This document shows, in pieces, positions 1 to 6,712 of a stretch of 7,372 nt of DNA. The stretch spans positions 1-7,372 of the forward strand of contig JAFDBW010000186.1 of NCBI GenBank assembly GCA_019313105.1. The letters are read 5' to 3'. The notes beneath the pieces were generated by a model that did no database searches, was not told where the DNA came from, and saw nothing but the letters and a program-made list of their open reading frames with translations. This DNA is from Deltaproteobacteria bacterium. Lineage in GTDB: Bacteria > Desulfobacterota > Desulfuromonadia > Desulfuromonadales > BM103. The position numbers and the translations under genes are program-made. Numbering within the stretch: the stretch's first letter is position 1; the number at the start of each line of letters is the position of its first letter.

Positions 1-2808
1 AACCATCAACATGTAGATCAGGATCATCACGGTACAAAAAGCCAGGCCAAGATCACGAAACACCTCAAGGGTGATGTGCCACTCGCCATCCCACTTGATC
101 GACGGTTCCATGTTGTTGAATGGCTGGTTGAGGTTGAAGATCTCGAGCGTCTCTCCGCCGCCACCAAAATCACTTGCTTTGAGTTCCGCCAACTGACGGT
201 TCATATCAAAAATTGCGTAAACCGGGCTTTCAACCTCGCCAGCAACATCTCCGGTGACGTAAATCACCGGTTTCAGATTTTTGCGGTAGATCGGCTGCTC
301 GACCGCCTGTTCGGTGACCGTGACCAGCTCACGTAATGGCACTAAAGCACCTTGTGAATCAGCTGTCGATCGCAGAGAAATATTGAGCAGGCTGTCGATT
401 CTGGCTCGTTGGCTTGCCGGCAGCTGCAAGACAATATTGATCTTTTCCTTGTCCGCCGGTTGGTGAAACAGGTCAATCGACTGTCCCTGAACCGCCATTT
501 GCATGGTCTGGGTAATCACCCCTTCGCTGAGACCATTGAGAGCCGCTTTCTCCTTGTCGACCTTGAGTACCAGACGCGCACGATCGGTCTCTCGATACCA
601 GTCGACATCGACGACACCGGCCGTTGAGTTAAAAATCTCCCTGACGCGCTGCGCCAGCTTGATCCGTTGCTCGTCGGTGCTGCCGTAGACTTCTGCAACC
701 AGAGTCGCCAGTACCGGTGGCCCGGGCGGAACTTCCGCGACAGCGACAGCGGCGCCATATTTTTTGGCAATCTCACTGATTTCCGGCCGCATGCGTACGG
801 CGATATCATGGCTCTGCAGCGAGCGCTGATCCTTTGGCAGCAGATTCACCTGGATATCGGCCACCGTTGGCCCGCTACGCATGAAATAATGGCGGACCAG
901 GCCGTTGAAGTTGTAGGGTGAGGCCGTACCGACGTAGATCTGGTAATCAGTTGTCGTCGGATCTTTGCGGATAACGGCGGCCATCTCGAGAGCAACGCGG
1001 CTGGTCTGCTCAAGGGTAGACCCTTCAGGCATGTTGAGAATCACCTGGAACTCGCTCTTGTTGTCAAAGGGCAGCATCTTGACCTTGACCAGGCCGAAAT
1101 AGACCATCGCAAAGCCCCCCAGCAGCAGCAGGATAATCGTGGTGAAAAAGAGTGTGCGCGAAACGGCGCTGGCAAGTAAGGGGTCCATGGCCCGATGGTA
1201 AAGACGGGTCAGGAGATCATTGGGAGCATGATCGTGATCCAGTTGGCCAGCCTCCTCGGCGGCTCTAGGCTCTCTGCATTTAGCCAGCAGGCGAATCGCC
1301 GCCCAGGGCGTGACGGTGAAGGCGATCAGCAGCGAAAAGATCATGGCCGCCGACGAACCGATCGGGATCGGTCGCATATAAGGCCCCATCAGGCCACCGA
1401 CAAAGGCCATCGGAAGAATCGCCGCGATCACCGCCCAGGTCGCCAAGATGGTAGGGTTGCCGACCTCGGCCACAGCATCGATGGCGATCGTCACCATTGA
1501 TTTCTCGCGGCCTCCGGGAAGGCGCATGTGACGGACAATGTTTTCCACCACGACAATCGCGTCATCAACCAGGATACCGATGGAAAAAATCAGCGCAAAC
1601 AGGGTGATCCTATTCAGAGTGTAGCCATAGAGATAAAAGACCAACAGTGTCAGGGCCAGGGTCGTGGGGATTGCCAGCAAGACCACCAGTGCTTCGCGAA
1701 AGCCGAGAAAGAAGAAGATCAAAAGTGCGACACCGAAGACCGCGATGCCCATATGCAACAGCAGCTCATTCGATTTCTCGGCGGCCGTTTCACCGTAATT
1801 ACGGGTGACGCTGACCTTGACATCGATCGGGATGACACTTCCCCTGAGATCGTCAACTTTAGCTTCAACCGCATGAACCACATCAATGGCGTTGGTGCCT
1901 GGACGTTTTGCCACCGACAGAGTCACCGCTGCGGCTTCTGTCTGCCCCGCTTCACCGTAGAGCACGTAGGAGTCTGGCTCCTCGGGACCGTCGATGATCT
2001 GCGCGACATCGGCGAGGTAAACCGGTCGACCGTCATAAACGCCAACCACCACCCGGCCGATCTCGTTTGCAGAACTGAGGAATTGGCCGGTCTGCAGCGA
2101 CACCTGGTGGTTAAGAGCCTCGATCTTTCCCGTGTATTGCTGCGTATTCGCCTGCTGGAGAGCTGCAACCAGTTGCTTCGGCATCAGGTTCCGCGCCGCC
2201 AGCAGCAACGGGTCGAACTCAATCCGCACCTGGCGCCGGGTGCCACCGATGAGTTTCGTCTCAGCGACATTGGCAATCGTCTTGATTTCGTCATCAACCT
2301 GGGCCGCCAGCCGACGCAGCATAAAATGGTCATAACCTCCACCATGGAAGGTCAGAGCCAGAATCGGCACATCATCGATGGAGTGCGGCTTGACCAACGG
2401 CTGTGAGACACCAGGCGGGATCCGGTCAAAATTGGTGGCCAGCTTCTGATTTAGGCGAACAATGGCCGTCTCATAATCTTCTCCGACATAAAACCTGACG
2501 ACCAGCAGACTCTGCCCGGCCATTGAGGTAGAGTAGATATACTCGACCCCGGGCAGCTCATAGAGCAGCTTTTCCATCGGGATGGTGACTTGTTGTTCAA
2601 TCTCTGCAGGCGTGGCACCGGCCATGCTGACCATAACATCGATCATCGGCACCTTGATCTGCGGTTCTTCCTCGCGTGGCAGCAGACTGATGGCCATCAG
2701 GCCGAGCAGCATCGAGAAGATCACGATCAGCAGAGTTAATCTCGAATTTATAAAGTAGGCCGCGAGCTTCCCGGCAAATCCGGCTTTTTCGACCTTCGAT
2801 TCGTTCAT
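1..2808 (-). CDS. RND-family efflux permease, inner-membrane pump (C-terminus outside window)
   Basis: This is the proton-driven inner-membrane pump of a tripartite efflux system, which captures substrates from the periplasm or membrane and passes them to the outer-membrane channel. 936 codons are visible without a stop; the family usually has about 1,020-1,100 residues, so most of TM8 through TM12 is missing off the edge. TM1 is at about residues 21-42, followed by PREEEPQI (44-51). Porter subdomains run from about 50 to 340. TM2-TM6 lie between about 349 and 503, then a charged cytoplasmic loop with an LDHDHAPND stretch (523-531), TM7 at 553-574, and the second porter half to about 915. TM8 begins at about 920. 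TM4 carries GILVDDAIVVVEN with D415 and D416, equivalent to the AcrB proton-relay pair D407/D408. This favours a drug/organic-type (HAE-like) pump over a CzcA/CusA metal pump, but the substrate is unknown. The start overlaps the adaptor stop as ATGA. No good Shine-Dalgarno is seen, so coupled translation is likely. Confidence 0.96.
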   Translation of the reverse strand, partial: MNESKVEKAGFAGKLAAYFINSRLTLLIVIFSMLLGLMAISLLPREEEPQIKVPMIDVMVSMAGATPAEIEQQVTIPMEKLLYELPGVEYIYSTSMAGQSLLVVRFYVGEDYETAIVRLNQKLATNFDRIPPGVSQPLVKPHSIDDVPILALTFHGGGYDHFMLRRLAAQVDDEIKTIANVAETKLIGGTRRQVRIEFDPLLLAARNLMPKQLVAALQQANTQQYTGKIEALNHQVSLQTGQFLSSANEIGRVVVGVYDGRPVYLADVAQIIDGPEEPDSYVLYGEAGQTEAAAVTLSVAKRPGTNAIDVVHAVEAKVDDLRGSVIPIDVKVSVTRNYGETAAEKSNELLLHMGIAVFGVALLIFFFLGFREALVVLLAIPTTLALTLLVFYLYGYTLNRITLFALIFSIGILVDDAIVVVENIVRHMRLPGGREKSMVTIAIDAVAEVGNPTILATWAVIAAILPMAFVGGLMGPYMRPIPIGSSAAMIFSLLIAFTVTPWAAIRLLAKCREPRAAEEAGQLDHDHAPNDLLTRLYHRAMDPLLASAVSRTLFFTTIILLLLGGFAMVYFGLVKVKMLPFDNKSEFQVILNMPEGSTLEQTSRVALEMAAVIRKDPTTTDYQIYVGTASPYNFNGLVRHYFMRSGPTVADIQVNLLPKDQRSLQSHDIAVRMRPEISEIAKKYGAAVAVAEVPPGPPVLATLVAEVYGSTDEQRIKLAQRVREIFNSTAGVVDVDWYRETDRARLVLKVDKEKAALNGLSEGVITQTMQMAVQGQSIDLFHQPADKEKINIVLQLPASQRARIDSLLNISLRSTADSQGALVPLRELVTVTEQAVEQPIYRKNLKPVIYVTGDVAGEVESPVYAIFDMNRQLAELKASDFGGGGETLEIFNLNQPFNNMEPSIKWDGEWHITLEVFRDLGLAFCTVMILIYMLMV

Positions 2809-3848
2809 TGTACCGACCCGTCCGTGATCACCTTCAGGGGTTGCCCATCCTGCAGCTTTTCGACCTCATCGAGCACAATTTGATCCCCTGCCTGCAGGCC
2901 GGAAAGGATCTCGATGCGCCCCTCGAATTCGACGCCGGTCCGTACCAGGCGCATACGGGCCATGCCCTGCTCTGCAACAAAGACCTGCTGCATCTGGCCA
3001 GTCTTCCTGAGGGCCTTGCTGTTAAGCATCAAGGTCTTCGCACGGCTATCTACCAGTGCAACACGGGCAAATTGACCGCTACGCAACTCCGGAGCAGCGG
3101 GTAGCGTCAACTTGACGTGAGTCGTGTGTGAAGCCGGATCAACCGTTGGTGAGATTTCCCGCACTTGTGCATTGAGTGACAACCCGGCCGCCGGTACGGT
3201 CAACGGTAGACGGCTCGACAGAGTTAAAGAATGAGACTGGGCCTCAGGGACCTGGATCACCACTTCGAGGGCTGTACTCTTTTCGAGCTTGAGTAGTGAC
3301 GCTCCGGAGGAAGCCAGGTCGCCGACTTCGACCAGCTTATCGGTGACGGTGCCATTGAATGGCGCCCTGATTTCCGTATAGCCGAGAATCGTTTGAGCTT
3401 CGCGGTAGACAGCTTCATTGATCTGCACCAACTCTTTGAGCGTTTTGACCTTTTCCCGGGTCGATGCATGGACCGCCTGCAGCTTGGTCTCTCGCTCCAG
3501 ATTCCGCTGCGCCTGAGCGAGTTGAGCCTCGGCCTGCTGAAGCCTGGCGTTAATCTCTGCGGCAGAGATTTTTACCAGCAAGTCGCCCTGTTCAACATTG
3601 GAACCGATCTGCACCGGCAGGTCGATAATCTGGCCAGAGACACGTGCCGAGATCGTGGCGTGTTCTATCGCCTGCACCGTGCCGGCCAGTTCAACCTGAA
3701 TGGGGACCGGGCTCTCGGTTAGAGTTTCGATTTGAACTTCGAGCGGAGGCAGTGCTGAGGCTGTTGATCTCTCCTCAGGATCATTGCAGCCAGCGCCAAT
3801 AATCAGAGCGAAAACAGCCAAATACCGGGCACTTTTTTGCAAAATCAT
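2805..3848 (-). CDS. RND efflux periplasmic adaptor (membrane fusion protein), probable lipoprotein
   Basis: The adaptor bridges the RND permease and the TolC-type channel across the periplasm. The 347-residue protein is a normal length. An N-terminal hydrophobic stretch (about 8-20) ends in IGAGC, so Cys21 is the probable lipidation site. The lipobox is imperfect, with Gly rather than Leu/Val/Ile at -3. The first lipoyl half is at about 60-95 (TISARVSGQI, then GSNVEQGDLL). An alpha-helical hairpin rich in Gln, Ala, Glu and Leu spans about 96-153. The second lipoyl half is at about 155-190 (YTEIRAPFNGTVTD, VGDLASSGASLLKLE). Beta-barrel and membrane-proximal domains follow to the end. The ATG has a GGAG Shine-Dalgarno (3860-3857) 8 bases upstream and overlaps the TolC-like stop by four bases; its own stop overlaps the permease start the same way. 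The RND/HlyD-type adaptor family assignment is firm; the substrate is not indicated. Confidence 0.96.
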   Translation of the reverse strand: MILQKSARYLAVFALIIGAGCNDPEERSTASALPPLEVQIETLTESPVPIQVELAGTVQAIEHATISARVSGQIIDLPVQIGSNVEQGDLLVKISAAEINARLQQAEAQLAQAQRNLERETKLQAVHASTREKVKTLKELVQINEAVYREAQTILGYTEIRAPFNGTVTDKLVEVGDLASSGASLLKLEKSTALEVVIQVPEAQSHSLTLSSRLPLTVPAAGLSLNAQVREISPTVDPASHTTHVKLTLPAAPELRSGQFARVALVDSRAKTLMLNSKALRKTGQMQQVFVAEQGMARMRLVRTGVEFEGRIEILSGLQAGDQIVLDEVEKLQDGQPLKVITDGSVQ

Positions 3849-5194
3849 GGTTGTTTCTCCATGCTGGTGGTCTGATCGAAGCTTTCGGCATACTGCGGCA
3901 AACCCGCCGCACGCCGCAGATCAGCGACGGCGATTTGGACTGCAGAAGAGGCAAGGGCATGACGAACCCGGGCATCGGTCAAGCGGTTCTCGCTATCGAT
4001 CAGCTCGGAGACTAAAAGCACCCCGGCCTGGAATCGGGCCTGAGTTAAATTTTCACTTTCCACGGCCTGTTCAACCGCTTTCAGTGTGACTTGTTGCCTC
4101 TGTCGCGCCCGTTCCAGCGACAGCTGCGCCTGGGCCAGTTCAAAGCCAAGCGCCAACTTCAGCTTTTTCTGTTCAGCGCGCAAGGCACCGAGCTGTGCTT
4201 CGACCAGGGCAATCTCGGCATCGGATTGATGGCCATCAAACAGCTTGAAATTCACATTAAGACCGGCGATCCAGGAATCGCCGTCACCATTCAGGACCGT
4301 GCCCTGGTCGTACTGGTAACGAGCGAAGCCATCCACGGTCGGCAAACGGCTGCCGTGCGCTGCCGCCAGCTGTGCTTCAGAGGCCTTCAGCGCTGCGGTC
4401 GACTTCTTTAACTCCGGGCGCTGTGTCGGATCGGGGTCTATGGGCAGCGCCGGAAGTTGGTTGTCAGTGATCTTTATGTTCAGGTCGTCACCGGGCAGTC
4501 CCAGCAACGTCAGCAAAGTCCTTTTGGCCAACTCAAGGTCATGTTGCGCCTGGATCAGCTTTTCCATGACCTGTGATTGCTCCACCTCGAGGTTCAGCAA
4601 GTCGAGCTTGAGAAGATCCCCGGCATCGTAACGCGACCGTGCTACGGCCAGCGAGGAGGCGATGGAATCAAGAGCCTTCTGGCGGGCTTGCAGAATCTCG
4701 CCTGCCTCGACAATTCGCTGAAAACCGCGGAAGACCTCGAATTCGAGCCTCAGGAGGACCGTCTCTCTGGCCGCGGCGGAGAGATCGACCCCTGCTTTAG
4801 CCGTATTTTTGTCAGCTTGATCCTGACCGCCATTGTAGAAGCGGTACTTCGCGCCGATACCCAAACCGAGGTTGTCGGTGCGCCCGGGATCATTAAAGTC
4901 GATTCCCGGCGAAAATTCCCCCTGGTTAAGAATATTGCCAAAGGAATACATCGGGTTATTAGTCTGACTGTAGTTGCTGTACAGCTCAACCTGTGGGTAA
5001 AAGCCAACCGTGGCCTTCTGCAACATGGCGTCGGCCTGAAGAATCCTCTGCGCGGCCAGCTGGCTGTCCGGGTTGTTCTGCCTGGCAAAGGTGACCGCCT
5101 GGCGTGCCGTCCAGATTTCCGGGATTTCCGAACCCACGGCAACGCCTGATACGCTGATCAGCAGGAACAGTAGTAAGAATCGGTTTGCTTTCAT
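3845..5194 (-). CDS. TolC-family outer-membrane efflux channel
   Basis: This protein would form the trimeric outer-membrane/periplasmic tunnel of the efflux system. I place the start at 5194 (449 residues) because it begins directly with a signal peptide: MKANRF, a Leu/Phe-rich core, and probable cleavage after Ala-Val-Gly21. An in-frame ATG at 5260 would add 22 polar residues (rich in Lys, Arg and Ser) before the signal and has no Shine-Dalgarno. The region before 5194 is purine-rich (AAAGGCAGG) but not a strong site. There is no lipobox cysteine, unlike OprM/NodT-type channels. Two OEP halves are visible, at about 30-220 and 240-440. They show the internal repeat of the family: YDAGDLLKLDLLNLEVE (189-205) is echoed by FQAGVLLVSELIDSENRL (388-405), and RPEL at 259 is the usual second-half start. 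It is the first gene of the operon and overlaps the adaptor start as ATGA. Confidence 0.95.
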   Translation of the reverse strand: MKANRFLLLFLLISVSGVAVGSEIPEIWTARQAVTFARQNNPDSQLAAQRILQADAMLQKATVGFYPQVELYSNYSQTNNPMYSFGNILNQGEFSPGIDFNDPGRTDNLGLGIGAKYRFYNGGQDQADKNTAKAGVDLSAAARETVLLRLEFEVFRGFQRIVEAGEILQARQKALDSIASSLAVARSRYDAGDLLKLDLLNLEVEQSQVMEKLIQAQHDLELAKRTLLTLLGLPGDDLNIKITDNQLPALPIDPDPTQRPELKKSTAALKASEAQLAAAHGSRLPTVDGFARYQYDQGTVLNGDGDSWIAGLNVNFKLFDGHQSDAEIALVEAQLGALRAEQKKLKLALGFELAQAQLSLERARQRQQVTLKAVEQAVESENLTQARFQAGVLLVSELIDSENRLTDARVRHALASSAVQIAVADLRRAAGLPQYAESFDQTTSMEKQP

Positions 5195-5312
5195 TGCCTT
5201 GCCTGCCTTTTGACTGTCATTGTGCCTCTTGACTTCCCTGGATCCGGATACACTGATCATGTGAAATCAACGCACTCAGAAAAAATAAAGTCAGTCACAA
5301 AATTGTTAGACA

Positions 5313-5323
5313 GTGGTTACCAC
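5313..5323. repeat. Short palindrome GTGGT-T-ACCAC, possible operator
   Basis: Two perfect 5-base arms flank a single T; the symmetry does not extend to the next base pair. It lies about 120 bases upstream of the TolC-like start codon, in the AT-rich gap where a repressor site for the efflux operon would be expected. Half the motif (TACCACAA) recurs once at 5392-5399, 74 bases away on the same strand. An 8-base match in this much AT-rich DNA may be chance. A function as an operator is inference only. Confidence 0.3.
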
Positions 5324-5350
5324 AATATATTCGAATAAATATATATATTG
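5323..5350. repeat. AT-rich inverted repeat CAATATAT / ATATATTG
   Basis: Arms of 8 bases at 5323-5330 and 5343-5350 are separated by 12 bases. A second perfect palindrome, TATTCGAATA (5328-5337), overlaps the left arm but is not concentric with the larger repeat. The site adjoins the GTGGT-T-ACCAC palindrome. It could bind a dimeric regulator or simply be a meltable AT-rich promoter element; low-complexity AT sequence makes chance symmetry fairly easy. Confidence 0.35.
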
Positions 5351-5446
5351 TTTTTTATCTTAAGCCGAAGACAAGTACAACTAAAAAAAGATACCACAAA
5401 GATTTGCAGTTATTAATATTTGCGAGAAAAAACCCAAGAAATCCCT

Positions 5447-5475
5447 TAGACACTGAATTTTCGGCAAAAAATACT
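5447..5475 (+). promoter_or_regulatory. Candidate sigma70-type promoter for the TRAP operon
   Basis: TAGACA (5447-5452, five of six to the -35 consensus) is followed by 17 bases and AATACT (5470-5475, four of six to the -10 consensus). Initiation would fall near 5482, leaving a leader of roughly 75-80 bases before the receptor gene. In AT-rich DNA such matches are common, so this is only the best candidate I can see. Confidence 0.3.
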
Positions 5476-5526
5476 TTTAATAAAACAGGGTTTGGTTTAC
5501 GATGTTGAGCCAAATTTATTAATTCC

Positions 5527-5539
5527 GGTTTTATTAACC
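5527..5539. repeat. Small inverted repeat GGTT-TTATT-AACC just upstream of the receptor RBS
   Basis: Four-base arms flank a five-base centre, ending about five bases before the AAAGGAG ribosome binding site. TTTATTAA within it is also present at 5515-5522, 15 bases upstream of the copy at 5530-5537. It might be an operator or a small leader hairpin. It is short enough to be coincidental. Confidence 0.2.
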
Positions 5540-5543
5540 CCAT

Positions 5544-5550
5544 AAAGGAG
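5544..5550 (+). promoter_or_regulatory. Strong ribosome binding site of the TRAP receptor gene
   Basis: AAAGGAG lies 8 bases before the ATG at 5559, close to ideal. It fixes the start of the receptor and fits the high expression expected of a periplasmic binding protein. The two downstream membrane-subunit genes have weaker or more closely spaced sites. Confidence 0.85.
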
Positions 5551-5558
5551 CGGTAAAC

Positions 5559-6602
5559 ATGAAAAGATTGGCTTTGCTCGTAATAACTCTCTGTCTCACC
5601 CTGGTCTTTGGCGCTGGTGCAGGACTCGCTGAAGAGAAGAAAGATCCTTTGGCCGCCTGGAAAGCCACGTTTGACCCGAGCGGCGCCGAATACACCTACA
5701 TTCTGTCCAACATCTCCCACCCGGTCATCGAAGGCGTCGGCTTCGGCTACCGCCTGCGCGACCGTGTCTGGGAAGACTCCAAGGGTCGCCTGTATGTAGA
5801 CTTCCGTCCCCTGGCCCAACTGGGTGGTGAAAAGGACGTTATCAACAAGCTCAAGCTCGGCGCCGTGCACGGCATGTTGAGCTCATCGGTTGCTGCCGCA
5901 AACGTGGCTGACACCCTCGGCATCGTCAACCTCCCCTATGTTGTCGATACCTTTGACAAGCTCGACAAGTTCCGCAACACGCCGGAACTCTGGAAGCCCT
6001 TTTCCGAAAGCGCTCTGGGTGGCGGCATCATGACGGTTGACGTCACCGGTTACGGTCCCTACGGCTGGGCGACCACCGAGCCGGTCAACACGATCGCCGA
6101 TGCCAAGAAGGTCAACTTCCGCATAGCCGAAGCTCCGGTCAACGCCGACTTCTACAAGGCATGGGGTCTCAAGTTCACAGTCATGCCATGGCCGGACGTC
6201 CCCCAGGCTCTGCAGACAGGTGTCATCACTGGTCTCGACCACACTGCGATCGTCTGTAACATCACCAAGAAGTTCACCATCGCCAAGAACTTCACCGAAC
6301 TCGACTATGCCCAGGGCCTCTTCATCCACCTGATGAACAAGCGCTGGTTCGAAAAACTGCCCGCCGACCTGCAGCAGATCCTGATGACTGCGATCGTCGA
6401 GGAAAGCGCCAAGACCCGCGAGCTCACCCGCAAGCAGCATGAGGACCAAGTTGCCAAGGCAAAGGAAGCCGGCGTTGCCTTCCACAAGCTCTCCGACGCC
6501 GAGAAGCAACAGCTGATCGATATGGTTGCACCGGTCTACCAGTCCTGGGGCGAGAAGATCGGCATGGATTATTTCAAAAAGGTTCAGGCTGAGCTCAAAT
6601 AA
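5559..6602 (+). CDS. TRAP transporter periplasmic solute-binding receptor (DctP type)
   Basis: This is the extracytoplasmic receptor that delivers a solute to a DctQ/DctM-type membrane complex. The 347 residues match the family's usual 320-360. A classic signal peptide (MKR, Leu-rich core) is probably cleaved after Ala24 (GAGLA|EE). The family core is recognisable in PLAQLGGEKDVINKLKLG (84-101), corresponding to the usual PxxQLGxxxExxxxLxxG, and in NFRIAEAPVNADFYKAWG (186-203), where Arg188 matches the conserved arginine that typically binds a substrate carboxylate. ALQTGVITG (217-225) is the usual ALQTGxxDG turn, but the expected DGQEN stretch is replaced by TGLDHTAI (224-231). A helical, charged C-terminus follows. 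It is therefore clearly a TRAP receptor but of a divergent subgroup. A C4-dicarboxylate, keto acid or other organic acid is possible; none can be chosen. It is the first gene of the operon, with a strong RBS, and is followed by a terminator. Confidence 0.92.
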   Translation: MKRLALLVITLCLTLVFGAGAGLAEEKKDPLAAWKATFDPSGAEYTYILSNISHPVIEGVGFGYRLRDRVWEDSKGRLYVDFRPLAQLGGEKDVINKLKLGAVHGMLSSSVAAANVADTLGIVNLPYVVDTFDKLDKFRNTPELWKPFSESALGGGIMTVDVTGYGPYGWATTEPVNTIADAKKVNFRIAEAPVNADFYKAWGLKFTVMPWPDVPQALQTGVITGLDHTAIVCNITKKFTIAKNFTELDYAQGLFIHLMNKRWFEKLPADLQQILMTAIVEESAKTRELTRKQHEDQVAKAKEAGVAFHKLSDAEKQQLIDMVAPVYQSWGEKIGMDYFKKVQAELK

Positions 6603-6634
6603 TTGATTCTTTGAGCGAAACCCGCTATATTCAG

Positions 6635-6670
6635 CGACCGGGGAGAAGCCTTCTTCCCGGTCGTTTTTTT
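6635..6670 (+). terminator. Intrinsic terminator between receptor and membrane-subunit genes
   Basis: A 13-base stem (6635-6647 with 6651-6663), perfect except for one G-U pair, closes on a three-base GCC loop and is followed directly by seven T residues (6664-6670). This is a textbook rho-independent terminator 32 bases after the receptor stop codon. The next TRAP gene starts only about 40 bases later with no obvious promoter of its own, so I infer partial readthrough: abundant receptor mRNA and less mRNA for the permease. Confidence 0.93.
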
Positions 6671-6712
6671 ATCAGCGGTGATTACTGTTTCAGGGCCATT
6701 TGTTGAGCAATA

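Larger units (their letters stand above)
5195..5558. promoter_or_regulatory. AT-rich divergent control region between efflux and TRAP operons
   Basis: About 360 bases separate the start codons of the two divergent operons. The part from about 5270 to 5545 is visibly AT-rich against the GC-richer genes on both sides. No believable gene, tRNA or riboswitch is seen. It contains several short palindromes, listed separately, and must hold the promoter of the efflux operon (leftward) and of the TRAP operon (rightward). I could not assign a convincing -35/-10 pair to the leftward operon. I looked for a sigma54 -24/-12 element (GG, ten bases, GC with TTGC) facing the TRAP operon and did not see one. 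Confidence 0.75.

Noticed and set aside
1528..2406. A 292-residue plus-strand open frame
   Set aside because: It is antisense to the RND permease, whose minus-strand frame is continuous and full of family motifs. The plus-strand product is rich in Gln, Asp, His and Arg with no recognisable domain.
5195..5260. A longer TolC-like protein starting at an ATG at 5260
   Set aside because: It would place 22 polar residues before a clean signal peptide and has no ribosome binding site. The ATG at 5194 starts the signal peptide directly.
5392..5399. Direct repeat TACCACAA, copies at 5318-5325 and 5392-5399, 74 bases apart (about seven helical turns)
   Set aside because: An 8-base repeat is expected about once by chance in a gap of this size and composition. 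I kept it only as a note on the palindrome entry.
5261..5558. A sigma54 promoter for the TRAP operon, as in classical dct regulation
   Set aside because: No GG-N10-GC pair with a TTGC -12 box is present. The TTGC-like sequences near 5404 and 5420 lack a GG at the right distance.
5355..5870. A minus-strand open frame opposite the start of the receptor gene
   Set aside because: Its first part is a mirror of the receptor coding sequence and its tail runs into the AT-rich gap. There is no ribosome binding site and no recognisable family.
5883..6509. A 208-residue minus-strand open frame inside the receptor gene
   Set aside because: It is the shadow of a well-supported TRAP receptor; its Leu/Val/Gly/Asp-rich composition is what the complement of such a gene gives.
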